64,000 nt of DNA from Cyanobacteria bacterium FACHB-471 (lineage in GTDB: Bacteria; Cyanobacteriota; Cyanobacteriia; Elainellales; Elainellaceae). Below are positions 18,978-28,676 of the stretch, one piece after another. The notes below the pieces were generated by a model. That model ran no database searches and was not told the DNA's origin. It saw only the letters and a list, made by a program, of their open reading frames with translations. Positions within the stretch are counted from its first letter, which is position 1; each line of letters starts with the position of its first letter. Where the stretch lies: the NCBI GenBank assembly GCA_014695345.1, contig JACJOC010000017.1, forward strand, positions 1 through 64,000, read 5' to 3'. The translations under genes and the position numbers were made by a program.

Positions 18978-20552
18978 ATGGATCTAAACGTCATCCTCAT
19001 CCAGCTTGTTAGCTTTTCCTGCATTCTGCTACTGCTGCGTGCCTCGCGTTTGCCTCGTGGTTGGGTGATCGTCTCAGCAATCATCCTGTTGGTGCTGGCT
19101 GGGGCATATTACGTTGCACCTAGCTGGGCTGGTTTTGTCAGCGGCGGTTTGTGGGCATTGTTGATCCTGCTGCCGATTGTAGGGTTTGCTCAAGTCAACC
19201 GTTTGGTTTCCCAAGAACGGTATAGTCAAGCGCGTAGGCTAGCAATGGGACTGCGCTGGCTTCATCCGGCTGACGGTCTGTTTGAATACCCGCAACTCTT
19301 ACGGGGACTGGAGCTAGGACATCAAGGCAAGCTGGAAGAAGCAAGTCAAATCTTTGATCACTACGGATCTACCAAAACTTTGACGGGGCGAACCGCTATA
19401 ACTTTGCTGTATCGAATTAGTGCCCGTTGGGACGAATTGCTGAGTTGGGTTGCGCAAAACTTTCAGCAAAAAGCGTTGAATGAACCGACCCTGGCTGTTT
19501 GTTATTTACGCGCTTTAGGAGAGACAGGGAACCTGGAGCAGTTGATTCAGGAGTTGGAACGGTTTGAGCAGCGATCGCCCCGACGCGCAGATCCCGTCAC
19601 GTTGAATCTAGTAAGAATGTTTGCCCTGGCTTTTGGGGGGCAGCCTGAGCAGGTGCAACAAGTCTTTGATGATGCTTTGGCAACGCATCCGCCTAACATT
19701 CGTGAGTTTTGGTTGGCGACAGCTGAACTAGCAGCAGGAAACGGTTCTGAAGCAAGGAAACGCCTGTTGGCACTGAGCGATCGCAGCGATGCAGTTTTGA
19801 GGAATGCGATCGCCTGGAGACTGTCTCATCCTCTGGCTGATCCTGATCAAGCGCTGAGCCAAATCTCAAAGCAAGTTCTTTCACACATTGCAACAGACAT
19901 CCAGCAAGAGTCGAGGTATGGTGGCACTGCATTTCTTAAAAGCCAAGCCTATGCAACCTACGCTTTAATCGCAGCAAATGTAGCCATCTTTGCTGTGGAA
20001 ATCTGGCAGGGCGGCAGCGAAGATTTAGAGACGCTTCGTCAACTCGGGGCGCTAGTGCCAGCAGTTGTTTTTGCTGGGGAATGGTGGCGATTGCTCACTG
20101 CAACTTTCCTACACTATGGTGTTGCCCACCTGCTAATGAACATGGTCGGGCTATATTTTCTTGGCACGATTGCAGAAGCTTCTTTGGGCAGCAAAAAATT
20201 CTTGCTAGCTTACTTCTTTAGCGGCATAGGTTCCATGCTGGTCGTCTCCTGGTTGGCGGTCAAGCTAGGTTCCTCGGATCAAATTGTCGTCGGGGCATCA
20301 GGTGCAATCATGGGGTTGCTAGGGGCGATCGGGGCGATTTTGCTGCAAGGTTGGTATCGAGAAAAAGCTAGAGTTGCTGCAAAACGCCTGCGAACCGTTT
20401 TGTTTATCATTGGGCTACAGATTGTGTTTGACTTGGCAACCCCACAGGTGAGTTTTGTCGGGCATATTTCGGGCTTAGGGTTAGGTTTTCTGGTCGGCAA
20501 CCTCCTGGCGATCGCCACTCCCGTCACAAAGCCCAACGTCGAGACATTCTGA
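18978..20552 (+). CDS. Rhomboid-family intramembrane serine protease with N-terminal TPR-like region
   Basis: A 524-residue protein from the ATG at 18978 (a TTG at 18942 would add 12 residues). Two membrane helices at the start are followed by about 250 residues of helical, TPR-like sequence. The C-terminal rhomboid domain has HLLMNMVGLYFLG, the catalytic serine in VGASGAIMG (S441) and the catalytic histidine in VGHISGLGLG. Rhomboids cleave within membrane helices of client proteins. It follows the secretion cassette but is separated by a terminator, so co-function is only a possibility. Confidence 0.88.
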   Translation: MDLNVILIQLVSFSCILLLLRASRLPRGWVIVSAIILLVLAGAYYVAPSWAGFVSGGLWALLILLPIVGFAQVNRLVSQERYSQARRLAMGLRWLHPADGLFEYPQLLRGLELGHQGKLEEASQIFDHYGSTKTLTGRTAITLLYRISARWDELLSWVAQNFQQKALNEPTLAVCYLRALGETGNLEQLIQELERFEQRSPRRADPVTLNLVRMFALAFGGQPEQVQQVFDDALATHPPNIREFWLATAELAAGNGSEARKRLLALSDRSDAVLRNAIAWRLSHPLADPDQALSQISKQVLSHIATDIQQESRYGGTAFLKSQAYATYALIAANVAIFAVEIWQGGSEDLETLRQLGALVPAVVFAGEWWRLLTATFLHYGVAHLLMNMVGLYFLGTIAEASLGSKKFLLAYFFSGIGSMLVVSWLAVKLGSSDQIVVGASGAIMGLLGAIGAILLQGWYREKARVAAKRLRTVLFIIGLQIVFDLATPQVSFVGHISGLGLGFLVGNLLAIATPVTKPNVETF

Positions 20553-20578
20553 GTAAATCTTGAGTAGAGCTGTACGTC

Positions 20579-22942
20579 ATGCCTAAACCTCAGTGGCAAG
20601 TCCAACCCGTCACTGAATTGCCCATTGCCTTTGTGCAAACGGTCAATCAATGCGCTGCTGGGCTATCAGGATATGCGGCTCAACTGCTCTGGCAGCGAGG
20701 AATCCGAGATCCTGAGAAAGTAGCAGGCTTTGTTAACCCCGATTTGTACCAGCCGACTAGCCCGTTTGAGTTTGGGCAGGAAATGCATCGAGCAGTTGAG
20801 CGGCTGCGGCAAGCTTACGAACAGGGAGAAGCGATCGCCATTTGGGGAGACTTTGACGCTGACGGCATCACCGCCACGGCAGTCTTGTGGGATGGCTTGG
20901 GGCAATTCTTTCCACAGGATAAGCAGCTTACCTACTTTATTCCCAATCGCCTGACTGAGTCGCACGGCTTATCGCTCCATGGAATTGATGCTCTAGCAGC
21001 GCAAAACTGCCATCTGATCGTTACCTGTGACACGGGTAGCACTAATTTGCCTGAACTCGAATACGCCAAAAACTTGGAAATCGATGTGATTGTCACCGAT
21101 CATCACACTTTGCCCAGAGATCGCCCCCCCGTCACCGCCATCATTAATCCCCGCTACTTTCCCCCAGAGCATCCGCTCGCGCATCTCTCTGGTGTAGCAG
21201 TTAGCTATAAGCTAATCGAGGCACTCTACCAGACCCTACCAAACCCCGATCGCCCCTTAGAAGGGTTATTAGATTTGGTCGCGATCGGGCTGATTGCTGA
21301 CCTGGTTCAATTGACAGGAGACTGTCGTTATCTGGCGCAACGAGGCATTGAGCAGCTTCAAAAAAATACTCACGCTGCTCCTGCTCGCCCTGGAATTGCT
21401 CGGCTTTTAGAACTCTGTAAGCGCAGTGGCGATCGCCCCACCGACATTTCCTTTGGCATTGGCCCTCGGATCAACGCGATCAGTCGCATTCATGGAGATG
21501 CCCGATTTGGGGTTGAACTGCTGACCAGCCAAGATGCAGAGCGTTGTCGCTACCTGGCAGAAGAAACAGAGCTAGCTAACGCCCGCCGCAAAGCCCTGCA
21601 AAAGGACTTGCTGCAGCAAGTGACTGCCCGCTTAGCCCAAATTGACCTCTCTACCACTAGCGTGATTGTACTGGCTGATCCTCAGTGGCCGGTCGGTGTG
21701 CTGGGATTGGTAGCAGGTCAAATTGCTCAAACCTACGGTCGTCCCACCATTCTTTTAACCACTGAATCTACTGACTTAGAAGCAGTTACATCAGTTACAC
21801 CAGAAGGAGCGATCGCGAGGGGTTCAGCCCGCTCCGTCAATCAAATTGATCTGTACCAGTTGGTTAAGGAACAGTCACATCTGCTAACCAGTTTTGGTGG
21901 GCATCCCTACGCAGCAGGATTGAGTCTACCCGTTCAAGACCTTCCTCTGTTTACTGAAGCGATTAACCGCCAGTTTCGGCAGCAGTTTGGCAATGAGTCC
22001 ATTTCTGCTATTATTCGGGCTGACCTGACCGTAACAGTGGCAGAACTAGGCAAGGATCTCTTTCGGGAACTCAAGCTTCTAGAGCCTTATGGCATGGGAA
22101 ACCCAATTCCCAAGCTGCTGCTGCAAAACTGCTGGTTCAGAAATGTCAGAAACCAAAATATCAAGGACTGGAAAGGGCGCAAAATTCGCTATATCAGAAC
22201 TGAGTTTGATATTTGTGATGATTCGACCAACCAAAGCTTTCCAGGAATTTGGTGGGAGCATTACCGAGACGAAATTCCACCCGAGCGGTGTGATGCGATT
22301 GCCGAGCTAGACTACAACACTTACAAAAAGCGATATGAGATTCGACTGATCGCTCTTCGCCCTCGCATTGGAGACAGCCCAATTAACGCCACTGTCCTGG
22401 CAAATTGGATTCTAGATTGGCGGCAAGGGAAAAACCTACAGGGGCTAGAGCTAGACAACAATCCGCTAAAAATAACGCACTGCCCCAGCAGCTGGACTGA
22501 AATGCAATCTTGGTTTCGTAGAGCGCTACAGGAAAACCGCCAGCTGGCGATCGCCTATCTCCCTCCCAGCCAGCAACAACCCTCCCAAATCTGGCAGCAG
22601 CTTGTTGGAATTGCCAAGTACCTCAGCCGTACTGGACAAACCGCTACTCGCAAGCAACTTCACGAAAAATTAGGGATCGGCGATCGCAGCCTTCAAATTG
22701 GGTTCAAATGTTTGAAAGCACTAGGGTTTGAGGTGACTTCCTCAGACCAGGGTTTTCAGATTACCTGGCAAGCATCGCAAGGAGCAAGCTCAGACCAGCA
22801 AACGACTCAAGTTACCGCTCAATTTCTCTCAGCCGTTCAGGAAGAGCAATTCCGTCAGCAGTATTTCTACGAAATTCCCCTTCCCGTGATTCAATCCGTC
22901 GCTCAGCAAACCGAGCGCCTTGGGCAGGCTCAAGCTGTATAG
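20579..22942 (+). CDS. recJ: Single-stranded-DNA-specific exonuclease RecJ
   Basis: A 787-residue DHH-family nuclease degrading ssDNA 5' to 3' in recombination and mismatch repair. Motifs visible are WGDFDADGITATAVL (metal-binding Asp residues), VTCDTGSTN, VTDHHTLP (DHH motif), DLVAIGLIADL and the DHHA1 glycine block SFGGHPYAAGLSL. An OB-like region follows, and the C terminus carries about 200 extra residues as in other cyanobacterial RecJ proteins. The end overlaps the convergent thioredoxin gene by 13 bases. Confidence 0.95.
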   Translation: MPKPQWQVQPVTELPIAFVQTVNQCAAGLSGYAAQLLWQRGIRDPEKVAGFVNPDLYQPTSPFEFGQEMHRAVERLRQAYEQGEAIAIWGDFDADGITATAVLWDGLGQFFPQDKQLTYFIPNRLTESHGLSLHGIDALAAQNCHLIVTCDTGSTNLPELEYAKNLEIDVIVTDHHTLPRDRPPVTAIINPRYFPPEHPLAHLSGVAVSYKLIEALYQTLPNPDRPLEGLLDLVAIGLIADLVQLTGDCRYLAQRGIEQLQKNTHAAPARPGIARLLELCKRSGDRPTDISFGIGPRINAISRIHGDARFGVELLTSQDAERCRYLAEETELANARRKALQKDLLQQVTARLAQIDLSTTSVIVLADPQWPVGVLGLVAGQIAQTYGRPTILLTTESTDLEAVTSVTPEGAIARGSARSVNQIDLYQLVKEQSHLLTSFGGHPYAAGLSLPVQDLPLFTEAINRQFRQQFGNESISAIIRADLTVTVAELGKDLFRELKLLEPYGMGNPIPKLLLQNCWFRNVRNQNIKDWKGRKIRYIRTEFDICDDSTNQSFPGIWWEHYRDEIPPERCDAIAELDYNTYKKRYEIRLIALRPRIGDSPINATVLANWILDWRQGKNLQGLELDNNPLKITHCPSSWTEMQSWFRRALQENRQLAIAYLPPSQQQPSQIWQQLVGIAKYLSRTGQTATRKQLHEKLGIGDRSLQIGFKCLKALGFEVTSSDQGFQITWQASQGASSDQQTTQVTAQFLSAVQEEQFRQQYFYEIPLPVIQSVAQQTERLGQAQAV

Positions 22943-23286
22943 CTATAGCTCGTGATCGCATCTAAGGTCATTTGCAGGTCGTCAGCAGCAATCCGCAGAT
23001 CATCGCGATTACGGAATTTATCTAGCCGATGCAGCACCTTACCACCTGCAAACACAATGACGGTTGGCAGAGTTGTAAGCCGATAGGTGTTAGCTAGCTT
23101 TAGATTTTCATCTGCATTTATACTTACTAACTTGATTTCAGCACCGCATTCACTTTGACACTTAATCAGCATTGGGTTGATCAAGCGACATAGTCCGCAC
23201 CAAGGGGCCCAGAAATTGACCACAACAGGAGTCGAGGCAGTTAAAACTTCTTCTTTAAATGTTTTTTCAGTAACAGCTAGCACCAT
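22930..23286 (-). CDS. Thioredoxin-family protein with WCGLC active site
   Basis: A 118-residue thioredoxin fold from the ATG at 23286 (MVLAVTEKTF); 14 further codons upstream are open but unlike the family. The active site reads WAPWCGLCRLI instead of WCGPC, and the cis-proline loop TTLPTVIVFAGG is present. The Pro-to-Leu change should alter redox potential. It overlaps the 3' end of recJ by 13 bases, convergently, with no room for a terminator between the two. Confidence 0.88.
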   Translation of the reverse strand: MVLAVTEKTFKEEVLTASTPVVVNFWAPWCGLCRLINPMLIKCQSECGAEIKLVSINADENLKLANTYRLTTLPTVIVFAGGKVLHRLDKFRNRDDLRIAADDLQMTLDAITSYSYTA

Positions 23287-23329
23287 GATCCCTCTAAATT
23301 TCTTGTTTAAAATCCGCTTTGGGATCATG

Positions 23330-24049
23330 CTACCAGCCTATGCTCCCTGTCGCACGGATCAAAATTGGATGTGCCCACCAAAGTAACAGCACAAAAACTA
23401 CTATACCCACGTATGCAGGCTTAAGGAACTCTTTAATATCAAGGGTTTGCCGCCCTTGAAAAATTGCCAGAAAGGGCATAATCGAAGTTCGAGATTTTAA
23501 GGTTTCAAAAGATTCGCCGTAGCGGGCCTGTAGACGGCGATCGCCATGCCATACACCAAATAGATGATGCAAAATCAACCCAGCCGATGTAACCAGCATA
23601 AACGTCGTACCTAGCCAAAGGGCATGGGCGACACACCAAATTACCTGTCCAACCATTTGAGGGTGGCGAGTAATCCGAATAATTCCGGTTTCAAATAGAT
23701 GCACCTGGGGTTTTTGAATTGCCGCAATTTCCAGCAAATTAAAAGTTGCTGGGTAGAGAAAGATAAAAGAAATTGCCGAAAGTGTCCATACAGCAATTTC
23801 TACACCGGGAATGCCCTGCAATTGCCAAAGCTGTAACCCGTCATAGCGGTGATTAATAAAGTAAATAATCAGAACTGTCGCCAAGGGCAAACTAACCAGC
23901 GCAAAAAAAACGCGGTAGAGTCGTGCACCAACTAGTTTCTCAGCACGAGGGCGCAATGCCGCCAAACCACTATGGGCGATCGCAAACCCAACCAATAGCC
24001 CCAAAATCACAAAATGACTGGGCGTTAGCCATTCATTAGACATAGCCAC
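23330..24049 (-). CDS. NnrU family membrane protein (Z-ISO-like)
   Basis: A 239-residue integral membrane protein with about six helices. ARLYRVFFALVS, GIIRITRHPQMVGQVIWCVAHALWLG and HHLFGVWHGDRRL carry the conserved His residues of the NnrU family, whose plant member is 15-cis-zeta-carotene isomerase, a haem-dependent enzyme of carotenoid synthesis. In a cyanobacterium a related carotenoid or haem role is plausible but not shown by the sequence. Located just upstream of the thioredoxin gene on the same strand, 43 bases away. Confidence 0.82.
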   Translation of the reverse strand: MAMSNEWLTPSHFVILGLLVGFAIAHSGLAALRPRAEKLVGARLYRVFFALVSLPLATVLIIYFINHRYDGLQLWQLQGIPGVEIAVWTLSAISFIFLYPATFNLLEIAAIQKPQVHLFETGIIRITRHPQMVGQVIWCVAHALWLGTTFMLVTSAGLILHHLFGVWHGDRRLQARYGESFETLKSRTSIMPFLAIFQGRQTLDIKEFLKPAYVGIVVFVLLLWWAHPILIRATGSIGW

Positions 24050-24092
24050 TAACAGACACCTATCCGCGATGTATCAAGCACTAACGTATACT

Positions 24093-25997
24093 CTAAAACA
24101 ATAAATCGATGTCTAGCTGCATGAGATCAACGGTATAGAGATTGCCTTGGTTACCGTCCCAGGTAGCAACCAGGAGATTACTTTGGTTGAACGGGGCGAT
24201 CGCAGTAATGGGAGCTAGTCCATCAATCCGGCTAATTTGCTGCCCTTCACGGTCTAGAAGTACAATTTGCCCCTGGCTATCTGCCAAAATGTAGCCCCAA
24301 CGAGTAGCCAGCAAAAGTTCAGGCACAATTTCAACTCCGAGCCGTGTAATTCTGAAGGGTTTCAGGTCAATCAGCAATACAGACTGAGGATTGCACAAAT
24401 CAGTTGCTAGCAGTTGATAAGGGACAGAAGTTGCAATAACCTGTCCTATCGGCACAGGCACAACGAGAGAACCGAGACGATTGCCCCGGCGCGTAAACCC
24501 TTCAATCAAGGTCGCTGAAGAATGCTGTTTTGAATTTGGAAACAGCGACATCGTTCGAGACGGCAAACCAGAAGCAACTACGACATGACGAGAATCCAGC
24601 GCAATCAACCTAATACTAGAAGGATGTCCTTTGAGCGCTAGCTTGATAGGTTGAGTAGGTGGCTTGAATTTAAAGTCCATCTCCGAAAGATGCCAAAATT
24701 CCAAAGTATTGAACTCGGCATCAGTAGGAGTAGTCAAAGTCGCCAACCAGTTCCCTTTGGCAGCAGCAACAAAATCTTGACTTGGCACAGTTACGAGTTG
24801 CGGCGTAGGGTGCGCTGCCTGATTAAACAAAGGGAGAAAATAAACTGCCTCGGATGTGACCGCAAAACAACCTTGAGAATGAAGCCATAAATTTCGCACG
24901 GGTGAAGGCAGAATCGTGTGCCAGGTCTGCCGCAAATCACCTGCGCTAATCAAAGTGTCAGCAGGGAGCAGTTGATGAGCAACCTGAGTGCCCGTCGTCC
25001 AACAAAGATTTGCCAGTGGAATAGAGTGCGATCGCTGTAATGGTGTGTTGGACTGTGGAGCCAGCGACAACTGGGCGATCGGGTGCGGCAGTGGCTCACA
25101 CTGCTGATAGCCAAATTCGCAAACCGGAGCAGGTCGCTTCGGTTGCAGCAATGGCACGTTTGCCTGCGATTCCAGCAAAGAACCAAACCCTTGCTCCATT
25201 GCAACAATCTGTAAAGCAGACAGCATCTCTGCTGCTGAGCGAAACCGTCGAGCCGATAGCTTTTGCAACGAAGTAATCAGAATTGGCTGCCACGCAGGTG
25301 GGATGGAGTCAGGCAACTTTAAGGGATGATTCAAATGAGCCGACATCAACTCTGTTGGAGTACCTGAAAACGGGCGGTGCCCAGTAATCAGTTCAAACAG
25401 CAAAATACCTACTGAGTAAAGGTCAGAGGCAGGCGAATATTGCCCGTAGAATCGCTCTGGAGCCATATAAGCAGGTGAACCCGTATTGCCCGTTCCCTGC
25501 TCAACCAATTCCTGATTGAGACGAGCAATGCCAAAATCAGAAATTCGTGCCGTCCAGCCTGAAGGTTGCAAATTCAGCAGAATGTTCTCTGGCTTAATGT
25601 CACAGTGGACAATACCCCGACTATGAGCATGATCCAGCCCTGCCAAAATATCAGCCACTAGCTTCAAGCTTTGCGGCAAATTCAGGAAGCTATCTCCCAC
25701 CATCAGGTTGCGAAGGGTGCCGCCTTCGCAATAATCCATCACCAAGTAGCGCCCTGTACGAGTGTGCTCCAAGGCTTGACAGGTAACAATGTTTTCGTGC
25801 TGCAAACTCAGCAAAAATCGCAGTTCGCGCAGAAACTTGTGCGTTGGAAATCGCTGATGCTCTAGATTTTTCAGCGCTACCAAGCGACCTGTCTGCCGGT
25901 GTACGGCGCAGAAAACCCGGCCAAACTGCCCCTGCCCCACCAATCCGAGGAGCCGATACTTCGATCGCTTTAACTCACTTCCAACTGGGCTGGACAC
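24093..25997 (-). CDS. Serine/threonine protein kinase, SpkG-like
   Basis: A 634-residue Hanks-type kinase with a GTG start. The glycine loop is GQGQFGRV, the ATP-anchoring lysine K43 (VALKNL), the catalytic loop HCDIKPEN (D133, a non-RD type with Cys in place of Arg) and DFG at 154-156; SPAYMAPERF ends the activation segment. The C-terminal 330 residues have no membrane helix and look beta-rich (propeller-like sensor). It lies downstream of four genes matching slr0144-slr0147 of Synechocystis, whose operon ends in the kinase SpkG (slr0152), so orthology is likely. Gap to the operon: about 200 bases. Confidence 0.88.
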   Translation of the reverse strand: MSSPVGSELKRSKYRLLGLVGQGQFGRVFCAVHRQTGRLVALKNLEHQRFPTHKFLRELRFLLSLQHENIVTCQALEHTRTGRYLVMDYCEGGTLRNLMVGDSFLNLPQSLKLVADILAGLDHAHSRGIVHCDIKPENILLNLQPSGWTARISDFGIARLNQELVEQGTGNTGSPAYMAPERFYGQYSPASDLYSVGILLFELITGHRPFSGTPTELMSAHLNHPLKLPDSIPPAWQPILITSLQKLSARRFRSAAEMLSALQIVAMEQGFGSLLESQANVPLLQPKRPAPVCEFGYQQCEPLPHPIAQLSLAPQSNTPLQRSHSIPLANLCWTTGTQVAHQLLPADTLISAGDLRQTWHTILPSPVRNLWLHSQGCFAVTSEAVYFLPLFNQAAHPTPQLVTVPSQDFVAAAKGNWLATLTTPTDAEFNTLEFWHLSEMDFKFKPPTQPIKLALKGHPSSIRLIALDSRHVVVASGLPSRTMSLFPNSKQHSSATLIEGFTRRGNRLGSLVVPVPIGQVIATSVPYQLLATDLCNPQSVLLIDLKPFRITRLGVEIVPELLLATRWGYILADSQGQIVLLDREGQQISRIDGLAPITAIAPFNQSNLLVATWDGNQGNLYTVDLMQLDIDLLF

Positions 25998-26203
25998 AAC
26001 AACATTTTTCTATAGCTTAGTCTATAGAACCTAACAAAATTAATAGAAATTTGACTCAGATGAGGCTACACTCCGAGCGGTACGACCTTTTTAAACTTAG
26101 GCTTTAAAGCTTAACTAGAAAACTTAGAGTAGAAGTTGCAACCAAACCATATTTACATATTTGTAGATGTACCTGGGTGCAAGCTTAGCAACGAAGGTTT
26201 AGT

Positions 26204-26857
26204 TTAGCCAGAAATTTGCTGCATTATAGCTTCGTGTTCCAGATTTGTAACCAGAGTCTCAGCAGGCTCTAGACGCTTAGTCAAGCCGATGACAAACCGA
26301 TTACAGTCGGCTTCAAGCGACTCGCAGGTCGTCTGGACGCAGTGAAGTTCTCGTCCTGTTAGTTGACTGAAGAAAGCACTCAAGATTCCGGCTTCCAGGA
26401 AACAACTGGGCTGTTTACCTTGGGGAGCTAATTTAGCAAAGGGAGAGTTCCAAGTTTTAATGACCAAAAACCCACGATGCTGGTAGGTTTGGTCAAGCTC
26501 AATCTTGCCCCAGCCATGCGTAATCCAACATTGCTGCAAGGATTGGAGAAACTCGACCATCGGCATATCGGCAGGTGAGACGCTGTAATAATCCGTCAAT
26601 TGTTCACAGAAGCGAACGTAGAAGTTCTTACCCCACCAACGACCGCAGTTAAACAACACTAACCGCGATGCTTGTCCTGTTTCCTTTTCTAATCCAGCAT
26701 AGATGCCCTGGATCAGGGTTTCAGGAATTGCCAGCAGGCGATCGCCCTGACGATTTTCCAGCAAGCCTAACTCCAGATCACCCCGCACATAGGCATCGGT
26801 TGCGAAGTAATTGCTGGGAATACGGTTATTTGTTAGTAAATCAGCAACGGAAATCAT
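26204..26857 (-). CDS. V4R (4-vinyl reductase-like) domain protein, Slr0147-like
   Basis: A 217-residue protein with a C-terminal V4R domain (GILSAFFSQLTGRELHCVQTTCESLEADCNRFVIG, with three Cys that could bind a metal). V4R domains occur in tetrapyrrole-related and signalling proteins. It is the last of four closely spaced minus-strand genes and matches the position of slr0147 in the photosystem II assembly (Pap) operon. It is a paralogue of the first gene of the set (27767-28453): both have FxxxxWxxKxFxxxF and GWGxxExD blocks. Confidence 0.82.
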   Translation of the reverse strand: MISVADLLTNNRIPSNYFATDAYVRGDLELGLLENRQGDRLLAIPETLIQGIYAGLEKETGQASRLVLFNCGRWWGKNFYVRFCEQLTDYYSVSPADMPMVEFLQSLQQCWITHGWGKIELDQTYQHRGFLVIKTWNSPFAKLAPQGKQPSCFLEAGILSAFFSQLTGRELHCVQTTCESLEADCNRFVIGLTKRLEPAETLVTNLEHEAIMQQISG

Positions 26858-26872
26858 GGTTTTGGGTGAGGA

Positions 26873-27358
26873 TTAGAGGTTCGGAGTTGGAGTAGTTGCA
26901 GGCTGCTGGAGAGTGTTTTGCGCTAGCAGCAGCATGGGGCTTAGTAGGGTTAAGTGCCTAGGATTTAGGGCTTGCTTGAGACGCTGATTGAGGAGTCGGT
27001 ATAACACTGCGTCTATGGAGCGGGTGTCGTAAACCTGAATCGTTTGGCTCAACCAGCCCAACAACCGTTCTTTGACGAATGTTTCATCGTTGAGTAGCAT
27101 TCCCATCGCGCAGTAGCGAAGCAGCAGCAGCGCATTTTTGATACTGCGTTCCAGCATCTCAACTTTTTGCTGAGGCAGTTCTAACTGAAGCTGATCTGCG
27201 ACCGACTGCATGATTTTGAGTTCGCGATCGCGCAAGTTGCGATAGGCTTCTAGCCGCTCAGGGAGAGAGTCTACGTATTCACCTAGAAGGCTAAGTTCCT
27301 CGGGCTTGAGATAACGATTCTCTGCTTCATCAAAAATGGTTTCAAGTTGTGGATGCAT
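26873..27358 (-). CDS. Phycobilisome-like globin-fold protein, Slr0146-like
   Basis: A 161-residue, mostly helical protein. The pattern RYLKPEELSLLGEYVDSLPERL, then RSIKNALLLLRYCAMGMLL and ERLLGWLSQTI follows the phycobiliprotein helix order, with a Cys in RYCAM near the usual bilin-attachment site. It is too divergent to be a light-harvesting subunit. It corresponds to slr0146 of the Pap operon and lies 15 bases upstream of the V4R gene. Confidence 0.75.
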   Translation of the reverse strand: MHPQLETIFDEAENRYLKPEELSLLGEYVDSLPERLEAYRNLRDRELKIMQSVADQLQLELPQQKVEMLERSIKNALLLLRYCAMGMLLNDETFVKERLLGWLSQTIQVYDTRSIDAVLYRLLNQRLKQALNPRHLTLLSPMLLLAQNTLQQPATTPTPNL

Positions 27359-27431
27359 GGCGGAGAGAAGTGATGAGGGATGAAGGAAAATTGGAAGGTG
27401 AATGGCTAGGGTTGGGAAGTTGTATTGAACT

Positions 27432-27770
27432 TTAGAAGAGGTCAGAGAAATCTTCTAAGGTGAAGTCTTCGTTGGATGATGGGGTAGAGGTTGCTGGGGT
27501 GGGCGTAGTGGCGATCGCGTTGCCGTCCCAAGCGATCGCGCCGAAGAATTGACTAACAGTTAGGGTCAAGCTCAGTGATGCGTCATTGCCGTGTAGAGCA
27601 GTGAGCTTGAGTTCTTGTACCTCTGGTGAATGTCCTTCCCAGTTGAAGGCGGTGAAAAACTGATGGACGGTTTGCTGCAACCAAGGTTTTGAAGTTGGGG
27701 TAGAACCATTCATCCCACCATTCATCCCATTGGTCTTTCCGTTGGTGTGTGCTACTGCTGCATTGCTCAT
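27432..27770 (-). CDS. Slr0145-like small protein of the Pap operon
   Basis: A 112-residue soluble protein. The N terminus is low-complexity (Asn, Gly and Met repeats: GKTNGMNGGMNG), the middle contains two related segments ending in FFTAFNWEG and FFGAIAWDG, and the C terminus is acidic (FTLEDFSDLF). The start overlaps the stop of the upstream V4R gene by four bases, so translation is coupled. The match to slr0145 rests on gene order and the repeated FxxxxWxG motif; function unknown. Confidence 0.68.
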   Translation of the reverse strand: MSNAAVAHTNGKTNGMNGGMNGSTPTSKPWLQQTVHQFFTAFNWEGHSPEVQELKLTALHGNDASLSLTLTVSQFFGAIAWDGNAIATTPTPATSTPSSNEDFTLEDFSDLF

Positions 27771-28453
27771 CTCAACAGTTCTCCACCCCGCAGACGCTTC
27801 TCAATGTCTCTAGCTGTTGCGCCTTCGTTGAGCCAGAAGGAGGCTGCATCAATCCGATCTTGGCTGCCTAAGAGGAATTTGCAGTAAGTTTCGCCCATTG
27901 AGTAGCACTGAATCTCGATACAACCAAGCTGTTTTTTGACCAGTTCGGTGAAGAAACCAGCAAACAGTCCGGCGTAAATGTGGCAGACCGGCTTACCTAC
28001 ATCTCCTAGAGTACGAGCAACAGCAGAATCAAAGATATTGATAAACATGAAGCCTTGTTTGCGATCGCCCATATCTACCTCCCAGCGTCCCCACCCTTGA
28101 GAGGTGAAGGGCCACCACCAGGTTTCTAAGAGAAAGAGCAAATTGGTTTGACGAACAGTGCGGTCATATTCTTTCTCAAACCACTTCTCGAAGAAGAAAG
28201 CATCTTTTTGACCCCATTCACAGCCAATCGTGTACATCGTAGCTGCGGAGGCATCACCCACTTCTTCTTCCAGTCCTTCAACCAGCCCGATGATGAAATC
28301 CTCGGTGGTGAAAATGTTTTGACTGCCGTTCCAGTCTGTGATCGTGCCCTTGTCAGGGTCGAATTGGAAGAAATCACGGAACCCATAGTGGTTGTGTTTT
28401 CTAGAGTTTTTTGATTTGGGCAGGTTTTGAGGAGGTTGGGTCACCGTCACCAT
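27767..28453 (-). CDS. V4R domain protein, Slr0144-like, first gene of the Pap-type operon
   Basis: A 228-residue protein from the ATG at 28453 (MVTVTQPPQN); 34 more codons are open upstream but are not family-like. The body has FTTEDFIIGLVEGLEEEVGDAS, CEWGQKDAFFFEKWFEKEY and GWGRWEVDMGDRKQGF. The V4R end is AGLFAGFFTELVKKQLGCIEIQCYSMGETYCKFLLG, with three Cys, as in Slr0144. In Synechocystis the slr0144-slr0152 operon supports photosystem II assembly; here only the first four genes and a kinase are seen. Overlaps the next gene by 4 bp. Confidence 0.83.
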   Translation of the reverse strand: MVTVTQPPQNLPKSKNSRKHNHYGFRDFFQFDPDKGTITDWNGSQNIFTTEDFIIGLVEGLEEEVGDASAATMYTIGCEWGQKDAFFFEKWFEKEYDRTVRQTNLLFLLETWWWPFTSQGWGRWEVDMGDRKQGFMFINIFDSAVARTLGDVGKPVCHIYAGLFAGFFTELVKKQLGCIEIQCYSMGETYCKFLLGSQDRIDAASFWLNEGATARDIEKRLRGGELLR

Positions 28454-28676
28454 AGGAGTTCTCTTGACTGGGTTGAGTATCGATGAGAGCTTGAGTAACT
28501 CAGGTAAATAGATGCTACTTCCTATAGGAAAATTGACTGAAACGGCCAAGCGCAAATCTACTGGTTTGCTCCCCTTGGGTTACTCTTGTCTTCAATATTC
28601 CCCCGATTTGGTGAATCTAACGGACAAGTATCCGTAGATTTTTGTGAACCTGAATCCGCAGCGTCAATGGATGGCG

